From NCBI GenBank assembly GCA_001650895.1, contig LXYH01000008.1, positions 1 to 64,000 of the forward strand: 64,000 bases of DNA, written 5' to 3'. The notes under the pieces were generated by a model. The model was not told the DNA's origin. It did not search any database and saw only the letters and a program-made list of their open reading frames with translations. Source of the DNA: Rhodobacteraceae bacterium EhC02 (GTDB taxonomy: Bacteria; Pseudomonadota; Alphaproteobacteria; Rhodobacterales; Rhodobacteraceae). Below are positions 1-7,880 of this stretch, one piece after another. The stretch's first letter is position 1. Every line of letters starts with the position of its first letter. Made by a program: the position numbers and the translations under genes.

Positions 1-252
1 GCTTACTGCTTCAATTGAAATCGGGAACTAAACGCGACAACCAATGATCGTCCTCGGACGACTGTTCCACCTCCTCAGCATCGAGAAAGAGAACGTCCGA
101 TTCATCATGAAAGGCAGGCGCTTGAGGCTTCATATGTGCAAAATACTGGGTTTTTGCTTTTTACCCAAGGGTTTTATCGGAATGCGCCCGCGCTCCTTAT
201 ATTGCACGCGCGCGGCACGGTCTGCCAGAATTCTCTGATCGCGCTCAGCCTA
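1..252. other. Non-coding left edge, possible 40-aa acidic minus-strand ORF
   Basis: No convincing gene. On the minus strand an ATG at 133 opens a 40-residue frame ending with TGA at 11-13; it is very acidic (runs such as DAEEVEQSSEDD) but has no ribosome-binding site and an in-frame stop lies close upstream. On the plus strand the longest frame (44-238) has no family likeness and no ribosome-binding site. The stretch is AT-richer than the rest and lies ahead of the recombinase. I cannot say whether it is a decayed gene or a regulatory region. Confidence 0.2.
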
Positions 253-323
253 TGCAAACGAAGGGGTTTCTGATGAGCAGTGCCACAGAGCACGCCCTTG
301 CATTCGTTTACAAACGGTCGTTT
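253..323. promoter_or_regulatory. Candidate recombination (res) site upstream of the serine recombinase
   Basis: Three related short elements precede the recombinase gene. TGCAAACGAA at 253-262 is inverted relative to TTCGTTTACA at 303-312 (9 of 10 positions pair), and AAACGGTCGTTT at 312-323 is a near-perfect palindrome on its own. Resolvases of this family usually bind pairs of inverted 12-mers just upstream of their own gene and repress it, so the position fits. The subsites do not match the Tn3 res consensus closely, so the assignment rests on symmetry and position only. Confidence 0.35.
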
Positions 324-359
324 AGTGACGCTACATGAAACTGCAAAAGGCTTGTTTTG

Positions 360-1244
360 ATGCCATTGGTAGGCTACGCGCGCGTTTCAACCGAGGATCA
401 AACCCCCCTGCCCCAGTCGCAGGCCTTGAAATCCGCGGGTTGCGCCGAGATCCATGAAGAACAGGCCTCGGGCGGAAATCGTGCGCGGCCGGTCCTTGCG
501 CGCGTGTTGGAGCGCGTGGCCAAGGGCGACACGCTGGTTGTCGTGCGCATTGATCGGCTGGCGCGATCACTGTCGCATCTCTTGGAGGTGATCGAGCGGC
601 TTGAAGCCAAGGGCGCGTTCTTCCGTTCCATTCAAGACCCGATCGACACGGCCTCGCCGCAGGGCAAGTTCACGCTGCAGGTCTTGGGTGCTGCGGCCGA
701 GTTTGAGCGCGCCCTGATCCGGGAACGCACGAAGGCCGGATTGGCCAGCGCAAGGACCAAAGGACGCGTGGGTGGCAATCCTGGCCTGCGCGCGCGAGAC
801 CCTGCCGCACAGCGCAAGGTGCGGCAGGCGCGGCAGGACGGCTATATGGAGCGCCTGAATGAGACGGCACAAGACTGGGTGCCCCATGTGCGCCGCCTGC
901 GGCCCGACATGGCCTGGGAAGACGTGCTGCGCATCATCAACGGCCCCCTGCCCGAGGCGCGGCGCTGGACGCAAAGCCGCCTGCTGCGCGCGGTGAATGC
1001 CTATGTCGGCAACGGCTTCCTGCCCGAGATCGTTTTGGCCCGCGCCGGGCGCCGCGAAACGGACGACCGCCTGCCAGCGATCGTCGCCGCCATTAAGGGC
1101 GCGGATCCCGACATCACACTTCAGGCCATCTGCAACCGGTTGGAGGCGATGCGCGAGCGGACACCCCGCGGGCGGACAAGCTGGCAGCCGTCATCCGTGA
1201 AGATGTTGTTGGAACGAGCCGAAAGGCTGGGGATGCTTGACTGA
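360..1244 (+). CDS. Serine recombinase (resolvase/invertase family)
   Basis: Small-to-medium serine recombinase of 294 residues. The N-terminus (YARVSTEDQ) carries the catalytic serine at about residue 10, followed by the conserved arginine/aspartate segment RIDRLARSLSHLLEV near residue 65 and FERALIRERTKAGL near 120, all typical of the resolvase/DNA invertase catalytic domain. The C-terminal half is longer than in Tn3 resolvase (about 185 residues) and has two helix-rich segments that probably bind DNA. I start at the ATG at 360; a TTG directly before it could also be read. Next to repABC, the likely job is resolving plasmid multimers, which is inference. It could instead be a relic of a transposon, but no terminal repeats or transposase are visible. 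Confidence 0.85.
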   Translation: MPLVGYARVSTEDQTPLPQSQALKSAGCAEIHEEQASGGNRARPVLARVLERVAKGDTLVVVRIDRLARSLSHLLEVIERLEAKGAFFRSIQDPIDTASPQGKFTLQVLGAAAEFERALIRERTKAGLASARTKGRVGGNPGLRARDPAAQRKVRQARQDGYMERLNETAQDWVPHVRRLRPDMAWEDVLRIINGPLPEARRWTQSRLLRAVNAYVGNGFLPEIVLARAGRRETDDRLPAIVAAIKGADPDITLQAICNRLEAMRERTPRGRTSWQPSSVKMLLERAERLGMLD

Positions 1245-1346
1245 ATTCACTGACGGCCGCTCTTGTGTCTGTCTGACTAAACCACACCAAATCTAGAAAG
1301 AGCTTGCGCGAATCTAATCGCTCGGGCAATAGTCTCGAAAAATAAC

Positions 1347-1369
1347 GCGCGGTCACATAAAAACCGCGC
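1347..1369. promoter_or_regulatory. Hairpin or operator in the repA leader
   Basis: Inverted repeat GCGCGGT (1347-1353) and ACCGCGC (1363-1369), perfect 7-bp arms around a 9-base AT-rich loop, placed 18 bp before the repA start codon. RepA proteins of repABC plasmids repress their own promoter, so this is a reasonable operator or attenuator candidate. A clear -35/-10 pair is not obvious in the 143-bp gap. Confidence 0.35.
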
Positions 1370-1387
1370 CCACGAATCGAGGCAGAG

Positions 1388-2581
1388 ATGAGCGGAGCTG
1401 AGCAGGACCTAGACATAGCCATTGGGCACTACGCAGAGCTTCTCGCGTCCAACCTTCACGCGCAACGTGCAGCCCACTTCCCTCCCGACGCCAAGAAAGT
1501 CATGCGCAGCCTGACAAGCGGCGAGGCGGCAGAGTTGCTTGGCGTTGATCATACTTACCTTCGCAAGCTTCATCGAGAAGGAAAGATCGCAGACGTCGAG
1601 ACGACCGCGGGTAGTCACCGCCGGTATACTCTGGATGATGTCTGGGAGATCCGGCACGCCCTTGAGGCAAACGCAAAAAAGCCAGGCACCTACGTACCTG
1701 GGCGCCGTTCTGGGGACGAGCTTCAGGTCGTCTCTGTCGTGAACTTCAAGGGTGGCTCTGGGAAGACGACAACATCGGCTCACCTTGCTCAGCGCCTTGC
1801 TCTCAAGGGGTATCGGGTGCTCGCGATCGACCTTGACCCCCAAGCCTCCCTTTCCGCGCTGCATGGCATCCAGCCCGAACTGGACCTGATGGAGGGTGGA
1901 ACCCTGTATGACGCGGTGCGCTACGACGAACCGGTCCCGATTTCGGACGTGATCCGCAAGACCTACATCCGCGGTCTCGATCTGATTCCCGGCAACCTCG
2001 AACTCATGGAATTTGAGCATGAAACGCCTGCCGCCATCCAGCGCGGTGGTGCCCGGGCTTTCTTCGCCCGCGTGCGTGACGCGCTTGACAGTGTCGAAGC
2101 GGACTATGACGTTGTCGTCATCGACTGCCCGCCGCAGCTTGGGTTCCTGACCATGTCTGCCTTGTCGGCGTCGTCCGGGGTGCTCGTCACCGTCCACCCA
2201 CAGATGCTCGACCTCATGTCTATGTCGCAGTTCCTGCGCATGACTGCCGATCTGCTTGGGGTCATCCGGGACGCCGGCGCAAACCTTCGCTTTGACTGGC
2301 TTCGTTTCCTGCCAACCCGCTACAAGGTGGGCGACGCACCACAAACCGAGGTCATCGCCTTCATCCGAGGTCTTTTCGGCAGATCCGTCCTGACCAATCA
2401 CATGGTCGAATCGACTGCGATTTCGGATGCGGGGCTGACAAAGCAGACGCTCTACGAGGCCGACAAGAAGGAATTCACGCGCCAGACTTTCGATCGCGCG
2501 ATCGATTCCATGAACGCCGTCAACGACGAGATCGCTGCGATTATCCAGAACACGTGGGGACGCAATGGCAAGAAAGCCTAA
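1388..2581 (+). CDS. repA: RepA, ParA-type partition ATPase of a repABC replicon
   Basis: Partition ATPase of 397 residues that, with RepB and the parS sites, segregates the plasmid, and that normally also represses the repABC promoter. Residues about 37-95 form a MerR-like helix-turn-helix (TSGEAAELLGVDHTYLRKLH), the N-terminal DNA-binding segment typical of RepA. The deviant Walker A KGGSGKTTTSAHL lies near residue 120, followed by AIDLDPQASL and the Walker B-like VVIDCPPQLG near 245. A good ribosome-binding site (GAGG) precedes the ATG at 1388. The gene overlaps repB by 17 bp, as is usual for the co-translated repABC operon. Confidence is high from motifs plus the repB and repC neighbours. 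Confidence 0.95.
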   Translation: MSGAEQDLDIAIGHYAELLASNLHAQRAAHFPPDAKKVMRSLTSGEAAELLGVDHTYLRKLHREGKIADVETTAGSHRRYTLDDVWEIRHALEANAKKPGTYVPGRRSGDELQVVSVVNFKGGSGKTTTSAHLAQRLALKGYRVLAIDLDPQASLSALHGIQPELDLMEGGTLYDAVRYDEPVPISDVIRKTYIRGLDLIPGNLELMEFEHETPAAIQRGGARAFFARVRDALDSVEADYDVVVIDCPPQLGFLTMSALSASSGVLVTVHPQMLDLMSMSQFLRMTADLLGVIRDAGANLRFDWLRFLPTRYKVGDAPQTEVIAFIRGLFGRSVLTNHMVESTAISDAGLTKQTLYEADKKEFTRQTFDRAIDSMNAVNDEIAAIIQNTWGRNGKKA

Positions 2582-3497
2582 ACTGGGTCTGCCCTTGCAG
2601 ACCCTGCGCAACGCGCCCGACGCTCTTGAGGGGCGCAGGCTCCGTGGTGGTGTTTTCGAAATCCGCCCCGAGCATATCGAGACTGCAGGTCGGCTCGATG
2701 ACCGGCTGCAAATTGAGATCGAGGGCCTCAAGGCGTCGATTTCCAAAAATGGCCAACGGGTTCCGATCCTCGTCCGTCCGCTTGAGGGTGATCGCTATAG
2801 CCTAATCTATGGCCGCCGCAGGCTGGAGGCTTGCAGGGAGCTTGGGATCAAGGTCCGCGCCATCGTCACCGAGATGGAGGGTGATCAGGCACTTCGTGAT
2901 CAGCTTTTGGAGAACCAGGAGCGGCGGGATCTGAGTTTCATCGAACGTGCGCTCGTCGCCGCCGCCTTGCTCGATGGTGATCATCTGAGCGCACCCGAAC
3001 GCACCAATAGGGGTGTAGCCGAGGTTCTCAATCTGACCGAGGCGGGAGTTTCGCAGCTGTTAGGCGTGGTCCGTACCGTCGGGGAGGAACTGATCCTGGC
3101 CATCGGTGCAGCGCCGGGCATCGGTCGGCCACGATGGGAAGAGCTCAAGAAGTTGCTCGGTGCTGAGGATGCTGATCACGAACTGCTCGCTGCCTTGGCC
3201 GGTGAAGCCAAGAACGCTCACCCAGGCGGCATTGATGAGAAGTCCGATCAGGCATTCTTGGCGGTCCTCTCTGCTGCCGGGAAGCCCGAGTACTCTGAGT
3301 CCTCGCCTCGCCCGCGCGGGCGGCCCGGCACGGTCATACCGGGTGTCGGTGCCGCAACTGTCACGACTGGACGCCGTGGTAAGCAACTCAAGCTCGAGTT
3401 GAGGGCCGAGGACAGTGATTTTGTCAGCTGGTTGGAGGGCAACGCCCCACAGCTGCTTACAGAGCTTCATGAGCGCTGGAAGCGCTCAGAAGACTGA
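2565..3497 (+). CDS. repB: RepB, ParB-type parS-binding partition protein
   Basis: Centromere-binding protein of 310 residues. A ParB/Spo0J N-terminal domain is visible at about residues 50-130 (IEGLKASISKNGQRVPILVRP, YSLIYGRRRLEACRELG, LLENQERRDLSFIERA). A helix-turn-helix follows near 140-170 (GVAEVLNLTEAGVSQLLGVV), and the basic proline-rich linker (SPRPRGRPG) leads to a C-terminal dimerisation region. The start overlaps the end of repA by 17 bp, with GGGG just before the ATG. It should bind the two palindromes at the repC 3' end. Length and order match RepB of repABC plasmids. Confidence 0.93.
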   Translation: MARKPKLGLPLQTLRNAPDALEGRRLRGGVFEIRPEHIETAGRLDDRLQIEIEGLKASISKNGQRVPILVRPLEGDRYSLIYGRRRLEACRELGIKVRAIVTEMEGDQALRDQLLENQERRDLSFIERALVAAALLDGDHLSAPERTNRGVAEVLNLTEAGVSQLLGVVRTVGEELILAIGAAPGIGRPRWEELKKLLGAEDADHELLAALAGEAKNAHPGGIDEKSDQAFLAVLSAAGKPEYSESSPRPRGRPGTVIPGVGAATVTTGRRGKQLKLELRAEDSDFVSWLEGNAPQLLTELHERWKRSED

Positions 3498-3533
3498 GGA
3501 AGAGCAACCAACAAAAAGGAGGCACGATACAGG

Positions 3534-3575
3534 CAAAAAAGAAAAAGGCCCCGAGAAGCTAGCTTCACGAGACCT
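3534..3575 (-). terminator. Intrinsic terminator of the repC antisense RNA
   Basis: On the minus strand, a 14-bp stem (AGGTCTCGTGAAGC pairing with GCTTCTCGGGGCCT, one mismatch and two G-U pairs, loop TA) at 3546-3575 is followed by a T-rich tract (TTTTTCTTTTTT). The centre GAAGCTAGCTTC is a perfect palindrome. This is a textbook rho-independent terminator reading leftward. Confidence 0.85.
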
Positions 3576-3625
3576 TTCTTGGGTTTCGCACGGGACCAGC
3601 CCGCTACAAAACTTCAGTTTTCGCA
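3534..3625 (-). ncRNA. Counter-transcribed RNA (ctRNA) controlling repC
   Basis: The 201-bp repB-repC gap holds a complete minus-strand transcription unit. A promoter TTGCGG, 17-bp spacer, TACATT (the -10 is plus 3632-3637) points toward repB; the start should be near 3625. The unit ends in a strong intrinsic terminator at 3534-3575. That predicts an RNA of about 90 nucleotides antisense to the repC leader. Known repABC plasmids carry such a small antisense RNA here; it base-pairs with the repC leader, inhibits repC expression and determines incompatibility. The exact 5' end is inferred from the promoter. Confidence 0.75.
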
Positions 3626-3642
3626 CCTCTGAATGTAGCGAT

Positions 3643-3692
3643 CTGGCCCCTTTCCCGCAAGCGCAAAGCGATTCGCGGGCCAGGGAAATTTT
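3643..3692 (+). promoter_or_regulatory. repC: repC leader hairpin (S-element-like attenuator)
   Basis: CTGGCCC at 3643-3649 pairs perfectly with GGGCCAG at 3677-3683, and is followed by GGAAATTTT just before the repC start. In repABC plasmids a leader element of this kind sequesters the repC ribosome-binding site or ends transcription when the antisense RNA is bound. An inner CCCGC/GCGGG pair at 3654-3658 and 3675-3679 gives an alternative fold, which would suit a switch. Confidence 0.6.
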
Positions 3693-3698
3693 GCCTTC

Positions 3699-4922
3699 GT
3701 GAATGACATCATGGAGTACACACCGATTTCGCCGTTTATGCGGCCGATCTCGCACGCCCATTTGCGGGTAATCGAGCGGCCCGAGGAATCTGTTCCCGGC
3801 AAGCCGGTCAACAAGTGGGGGCTTCTCCGTGAGTTGTCCAAGGCGCAAGCGGCCTTTGGGGTCTCTGAGCGTGATCTGACCGTCCTCCAGGGGCTTCTCA
3901 GCTTCTTTCCGGACGATGCGCTTGGCGGGAACGCCGAAATGGTCGTTTTCCCTTCCAATAGGGCGATCTGCGAGCGGCTGAACGGCATGCCGTGCTCGAC
4001 GATGCGCCGTCACCTAGCCCGTCTGGTGGAGGCTGGCTTGCTCATGCGGCGCGATAGTCCCAACGGGAAGCGGTATGTACGCAAGCGTGGCGAAGATCGC
4101 GTGGCCTTCGGCTTCGATCTCTCCCCGCTTTATTGCCGGGCAGAGGAGATTGCACGGGCCGCAGAGGCCGTGCGTGAGGCCGAGGACCGTGTGCGACGGC
4201 TCAGAGAGGTAGTTAGCCTCATGCGTCGCGACTTGGCCGCCCTGGCGGAGTTTGGCGAGGAAATACAGCCCGGCCTTGGCCTATGGGACCAGCTCTGCGA
4301 CAGGGCCGCCCTCACAGCCCGCGCCCTTCGCCGTAAGCTTTCGCTTGAGGATCTTTCGGCATTCCGGACTGAACTGGAGACCCTTCTTGACCAGGCGCGC
4401 AACGTCATTGATGGTCCTGAAACAGAAGATATGAACACCAATGATGCCCGATCTGAGCGCCACCATCATAGTTCAAATAAAGAATCTATAGATTTTGAAC
4501 CTGCCTTAGAACAAGGCGGGGCGGCGGCCGGCGCATCTGAACCTGAACCGGATATGCCTGAGGCTGGCCTTGAAGATCCTGACACTAGACGAGTCCCAAA
4601 GATTCCGCTCCATCTGGTGATCGCAGGGTGTCCGTCACTCAAGACCTTCTACCAAGGCGATGTCCGACACTGGCATCAGCTTTTCGACGCCGCCTGCCAT
4701 GTGCGGCCAGCCATGGGGATCAGTGCGTCCGCCTGGGAAGAAGCGCAGCGTTTCATGGGGCCGGAACAAGCCTCGATTGTCATTGTGGCAATGCTGGAAC
4801 GCTTTGCCGATATCAGATCGCCCGGAGGGTACCTCCGCGCACTGACATCTAAAGCAGCGGTGGGTGAGTTTTCCTGCGGGCCGATGGTCATGGCGCTGAT
4901 CGGCAGGCGAAGTGTGACTTAA
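3699..4922 (+). CDS. repC: RepC, replication initiator
   Basis: Replication initiator of about 400 residues, essential for plasmid copying and normally limiting. The N-terminal domain (residues about 30-150) has the winged-helix look of RepC: WGLLRELSKAQAAFGVSERDLTVLQGLLSFFPDD, then VFPSNRAICERLNGMPCSTMRRHLARLVEAGLL. A charged, low-complexity linker near 245-300 is followed by the conserved C-terminal RepC domain (WHQLFDAACHVRPAMGISASAWEEA ... RFADIRSPGGYLRALT, given here in part). The coordinates use a GTG start; an ATG at 3711 is equally possible because neither has a clear ribosome-binding site. The stop codon lies inside the first parS-like palindrome. Confidence 0.93.
   Translation: MNDIMEYTPISPFMRPISHAHLRVIERPEESVPGKPVNKWGLLRELSKAQAAFGVSERDLTVLQGLLSFFPDDALGGNAEMVVFPSNRAICERLNGMPCSTMRRHLARLVEAGLLMRRDSPNGKRYVRKRGEDRVAFGFDLSPLYCRAEEIARAAEAVREAEDRVRRLREVVSLMRRDLAALAEFGEEIQPGLGLWDQLCDRAALTARALRRKLSLEDLSAFRTELETLLDQARNVIDGPETEDMNTNDARSERHHHSSNKESIDFEPALEQGGAAAGASEPEPDMPEAGLEDPDTRRVPKIPLHLVIAGCPSLKTFYQGDVRHWHQLFDAACHVRPAMGISASAWEEAQRFMGPEQASIVIVAMLERFADIRSPGGYLRALTSKAAVGEFSCGPMVMALIGRRSVT
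4430..4505. other. Candidate oriV: AT-rich palindrome inside repC
   Basis: Within the linker-coding part of repC the sequence turns sharply AT-rich. GTTCAAA (4471-4477) and TTTGAAC (4494-4500) form perfect 7-bp inverted arms around AAGAATCTATAGA-like sequence. In repABC plasmids the origin has been mapped to an AT-rich part of the repC coding sequence, and the encoded protein segment here is low-complexity, as expected if DNA rather than protein is under selection. Position and composition are seen; origin function is inferred. Confidence 0.45.
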
Positions 4923-4934
4923 CAGCTGTTAAGT
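4917..4934. promoter_or_regulatory. parS: parS-like palindrome, copy 1
   Basis: Perfect 18-bp palindrome ACTTAACAGCTGTTAAGT that overlaps the repC stop codon (TAA at 4920-4922). The same core recurs at 4963-4980. The form (TTAAC-AGCT-GTTAA) resembles the 16-bp parS of repABC plasmids, where RepB binds. Confidence 0.75.
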
Positions 4935-4957
4935 TCCGCCCTGCACGCATTGTGCTG

Positions 4958-4985
4958 ACGTGACTTAACAGCTGTTAAGTCACGT
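4958..4985. promoter_or_regulatory. parS: parS-like palindrome, copy 2 (28 bp perfect)
   Basis: A 28-bp perfect palindrome centred on AGCT with the same 18-bp core as copy 1, extended by five further symmetric bases on each side (ACGTG...CACGT). The two copies are 46 bp apart centre to centre. Immediately downstream of repC is a normal place for the partition site, and tandem copies would help RepB nucleation. Confidence 0.8.
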
Positions 4986-5051
4986 TTTAGCAGTCAGGCG
5001 GTATTTGAGAGGGAAAGGACTGAGGTTTGAGGGGTGACGGGAAATGAGATC

Positions 5052-5077
5052 GGGAGAGTGGCTTCCGGCGCCCGTCA
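5052..5077 (+). promoter_or_regulatory. Repeated leader motif, copy A
   Basis: The 26-bp stretch beginning GGGAGAGTGGCTTCCGGCGC is 25/26 identical to 15182-15207. Each copy ends 13 bp before the ATG of a backbone gene. Upstream of both, the phrase GGTGACGGG is also shared. Weaker relatives precede the genes at 17157, 17776 and 21611. It is probably part of the 5' untranslated leader or a regulator site. Confidence 0.6.
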
Positions 5078-5090
5078 TGGAGAAGATCTG

Positions 5091-7262
5091 ATGACGAAAG
5101 CTGTCCAGAAAATCACCCTGTCCCCATCGCGGGATATCCCCTTCGACAAGCTCGTGCTGAGCCAGTCCAACGTCCGGCGCATCAAAGCGGGCGTTTCAGT
5201 TGAAGAACTGGCTGAGGACATCGCGCGGCGTGGTCTGCTGCAGGGTTTGACCGTCCGGCCTGTGCTTGGTGCTGATGGTGTCGAGACCGGCACGTTCGAA
5301 ATTCCAGCCGGTGGGCGGCGCTTTCAGGCGCTGTCGCTGCTGGTGAAGCAGAAGCGGCTGGCCAAGACCGCGCCGATCCCCTGCATTGTTCGGGATGCGG
5401 CGTCCCAGATTCTGGCCGAGGATGACTCGCTGGCTGAGAACATGCAACGTGTCGCTCTGCACCCGCTCGACCAGTTCCGCGCCTTCCAGGCCTTGCGCGT
5501 GAAGGGTCAGGGCGAGGAAGCGATCGCGGCTGCCTTCTTCGTGACGCCCCAGATCGTCAAGCAGCGCCTCAAGCTCGCCTCCGTGGCCCCTGTCCTGCTC
5601 GAGGTCTATGCCGAGGATGACATGACGCTGGAACAGCTCATGGCCTTCACGGTGAACCCGGATCATGCGCGTCAGGTGCAAGTCTGGGAGGCTGTGAAGA
5701 ACTCCTGGAACAAGGAGCCCTACGCGATCCGTCGCATGCTTACCGAAACCTCCGTTCGTGCATCGGATCGCCGCGCGGTCTTTGTCGGTGTTGAAGCCTT
5801 CGAGGCAGCCGGTGGGGTGGTTCTGCGCGATCTGTTCCAAGGCGACGACGGCGGTTGGCTCGAGGACCCTGCCCTGCTTGATCGGCTGGTGGCCGAGAAG
5901 CTTCAGGCCAAAGCCGAGGCGCTTGCCGCCGAGGGCTGGAAGTGGATCGAGGTCGCGACCGACCTGCCCTACGGCTACAGCCACGGCCTGCGTCGTCTGG
6001 CCGGTGATCCGGCGCCGATGACCGATGCGGAAACCGCGGCCCACGCGGCGCTGCTCACCGAGTATCGTGCGCTGGAGACCGAATATTCCGGCCAGGACGA
6101 ATACCCCGAGGAGATCGACACCCGGCTCGGTGAGCTTGAAACGGCGATGGAGGCCTTTGAGGCGCGGCCATTGATCTTCAATCCGGCCGACGTTGCCCGC
6201 GCGGGCGCGTTCGTCACGCTTGATCGGGATGGCAGCCTCGCCGTCTATCGTGGCTATGTCCGGCCTGAGGACGAGCCGCGCGAAGAGTCCGCGGTTCAGG
6301 ATGCCGACAACGCCGATGCCATGGGGCAGGGTGCTGATGCGAGTGGTTCCGCCTGGCAGCCCGCGTCTGTTTCGTCTGTCGGGACCATCATCACATCGGG
6401 TGGCCAGCCGATTGGCGCGGACCTGTCCGAGGATGAGGATGATGGCGCGCTGAAACCGCTGCCCGAGCGGCTGATCATGGAACTGACTGCCTATCGCACG
6501 CTGGCGCTGCGCGAGGCCATCGGGCGCACCCCCGACGTGGCGCTGACGCTGTTGCTCCTTAAGCTGGTGACGGACACGTTCCGCACCTCCAGTTCTTCAG
6601 GCAGCTGCCTCGAGGTATCGGTGCGTCATGTCTACATGTCGGCGCAGGCACCCGATCTGAAGGACAGCGTTGTGGCAAAGCTGGTCGATGAGCGTCACGC
6701 GGCGTGGGAGGCTGATCTTCCCCTCAGCGATGATGCCGCACTCTGGGACTATCTGAACGTGCTCGACCAGGGCAGCCGTCTCGCTCTCTTGGCGCATTGC
6801 CTCAGCTTCGGGATCAATGCCCTCCATGAGAAGGTGAACACCTATGGTGCGGGCATCTCCGCCAGCGGCCTGACCCGGCGCATGGCGCAGGCCGATCTTG
6901 TAGCCCGGACGGTTGATCTCGACATGGTCGAGGCAGGCTGGGAACCGACGGTCGACGGCTATCTCAACCGCGTGCCCAAGGTGCGTATCCTCGAGGCTGT
7001 GCGCGAGGCGAAGGGGGAGGGAACCGCTCAGCTTCTCGACCACCTGAAGAAGGGCGAAATGGCGACCGAGGCCGAGCGGCTCCTGAAAGGCAGTGGCTGG
7101 TTGCCCGAGGTCCTGCGTCGCACCGATTTGGTCGCACTGGACGGCGAAGAGTTCGTAGAAGGGCAGGGGGATGACGCGGTTCAGTCTGATGAGGTAGATC
7201 TTCCTGCCTTCCTGACGGTCGATCTGCCCGACAATGTCGCGTCGATGATGGCCGCAGAGTGA
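5091..7262 (+). CDS. Large ParB/Spo0J-like plasmid backbone protein
   Basis: Protein of 723 residues from the ATG at 5091 (preceded by GGAGA; an earlier in-frame GTG at 5034 lies within the leader and is less likely). A ParB-like N-terminal domain is at about residues 15-120: LSQSNVRR, LAEDIARRGLLQGLTVRP, PAGGRRFQAL, and the AEDDSLAENMQR motif, then a helix-turn-helix (AIAAAFFVTPQIVKQRLKLA) near 150-170. The rest, over 500 residues, is alpha-rich and acidic with no recognised domain. It is about twice the size of partition ParB proteins and has no ParA partner beside it. Homologues usually sit with SSB, DUF932 and helicase genes on alphaproteobacterial mobile elements, so a DNA-protection or transfer-establishment role is more likely than partition. 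That is inference. Confidence 0.8.
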   Translation: MTKAVQKITLSPSRDIPFDKLVLSQSNVRRIKAGVSVEELAEDIARRGLLQGLTVRPVLGADGVETGTFEIPAGGRRFQALSLLVKQKRLAKTAPIPCIVRDAASQILAEDDSLAENMQRVALHPLDQFRAFQALRVKGQGEEAIAAAFFVTPQIVKQRLKLASVAPVLLEVYAEDDMTLEQLMAFTVNPDHARQVQVWEAVKNSWNKEPYAIRRMLTETSVRASDRRAVFVGVEAFEAAGGVVLRDLFQGDDGGWLEDPALLDRLVAEKLQAKAEALAAEGWKWIEVATDLPYGYSHGLRRLAGDPAPMTDAETAAHAALLTEYRALETEYSGQDEYPEEIDTRLGELETAMEAFEARPLIFNPADVARAGAFVTLDRDGSLAVYRGYVRPEDEPREESAVQDADNADAMGQGADASGSAWQPASVSSVGTIITSGGQPIGADLSEDEDDGALKPLPERLIMELTAYRTLALREAIGRTPDVALTLLLLKLVTDTFRTSSSSGSCLEVSVRHVYMSAQAPDLKDSVVAKLVDERHAAWEADLPLSDDAALWDYLNVLDQGSRLALLAHCLSFGINALHEKVNTYGAGISASGLTRRMAQADLVARTVDLDMVEAGWEPTVDGYLNRVPKVRILEAVREAKGEGTAQLLDHLKKGEMATEAERLLKGSGWLPEVLRRTDLVALDGEEFVEGQGDDAVQSDEVDLPAFLTVDLPDNVASMMAAE

Positions 7263-7361
7263 TCTGAGCCGTCCGGGGGCGGGGAAACCCGCCCTCACCC
7301 TCACAAAATACAGCAATATCAATATGATGAATGCGAACTCTCGCATTTGGGATGAGGAATC

Positions 7362-7835
7362 ATGTCTGCAACAACCATCATCGACACAGCCCCTCTGGGG
7401 GCGCTGATCCGCTACACTGACGGCAGTCCCAAGCCGCCGGCACGCTTCACCAAGAAGCTCGCAGCCTGGGAGCGATCAAACGGCGTCGGCCGTCTTGTAA
7501 AGAAGGAACCGCCCCGGCTTTATCCGACCTGGACGGCACCAGCTTCCTTCACGCTGCATGAAGGGAACTTCTCCTCGGACGGGGTGATCCTCGTCACCAT
7601 CATGCGCAGCCATTCGGCCGACAGCCGGCTTGTCTTCGAGGTGGCGGAGGAACCAAAGCCCGGGCAAGTTTGCGTGCTTCTGGACTTCGGTGGCAACACC
7701 GAGCTGCTGCATCTGGCGGAATCCATCACAGCAGCCGAGCTGTGGATCACGCGGGAAGGCTATCGCAACGCGCGGCTCGAAATCGTCGGTGCAGAGAACG
7801 GCGATAGGGCAGGGGGCGCGGACTTGGCCGCCTGA
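7362..7835 (+). CDS. Conserved plasmid protein of unknown function
   Basis: 157 residues, soluble, no signal peptide or membrane segment. I do not recognise a domain. The C-terminal half looks beta-rich (DGVILVTIMRSHSADSRLVFEV, VCVLLDFGGNTELLHL). A clear ribosome-binding site (GAGGA) precedes the ATG. It follows the ParB-like gene by 99 bp on the same strand, and a strong hairpin follows its stop. Codon use matches the backbone genes. Probably part of the same plasmid-maintenance gene set; function unknown. Confidence 0.75.
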   Translation: MSATTIIDTAPLGALIRYTDGSPKPPARFTKKLAAWERSNGVGRLVKKEPPRLYPTWTAPASFTLHEGNFSSDGVILVTIMRSHSADSRLVFEVAEEPKPGQVCVLLDFGGNTELLHLAESITAAELWITREGYRNARLEIVGAENGDRAGGADLAA

Positions 7836-7848
7836 GCCCCGACAATGC

Positions 7849-7880
7849 GTGAGAGGCCTGCCCACTGGCGGGCCTCTCAC
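7849..7880 (+). terminator. Strong hairpin after the 7362-7835 gene
   Basis: 14-bp stem (GTGAGAGGCCTGCC pairing with GGCGGGCCTCTCAC, one G-U pair) with the loop CACT, 13 bp after the stop codon. No U-tract follows, so it may stabilise the 3' end rather than terminate by itself. Confidence 0.55.

Noticed and set aside
44-238. Plus-strand 64-residue frame at the left edge
   Set aside because: No ribosome-binding site, cysteine/arginine-rich random composition, and no family likeness.
360-1244. Serine recombinase as part of a complete transposon
   Set aside because: No transposase, no terminal inverted repeats and no target duplication could be found by eye in the visible flank.
5091-7262. A second partition system based on the large ParB-like protein
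   Set aside because: No ParA partner adjacent, protein about twice normal size, and a complete repABC partition set is already present.
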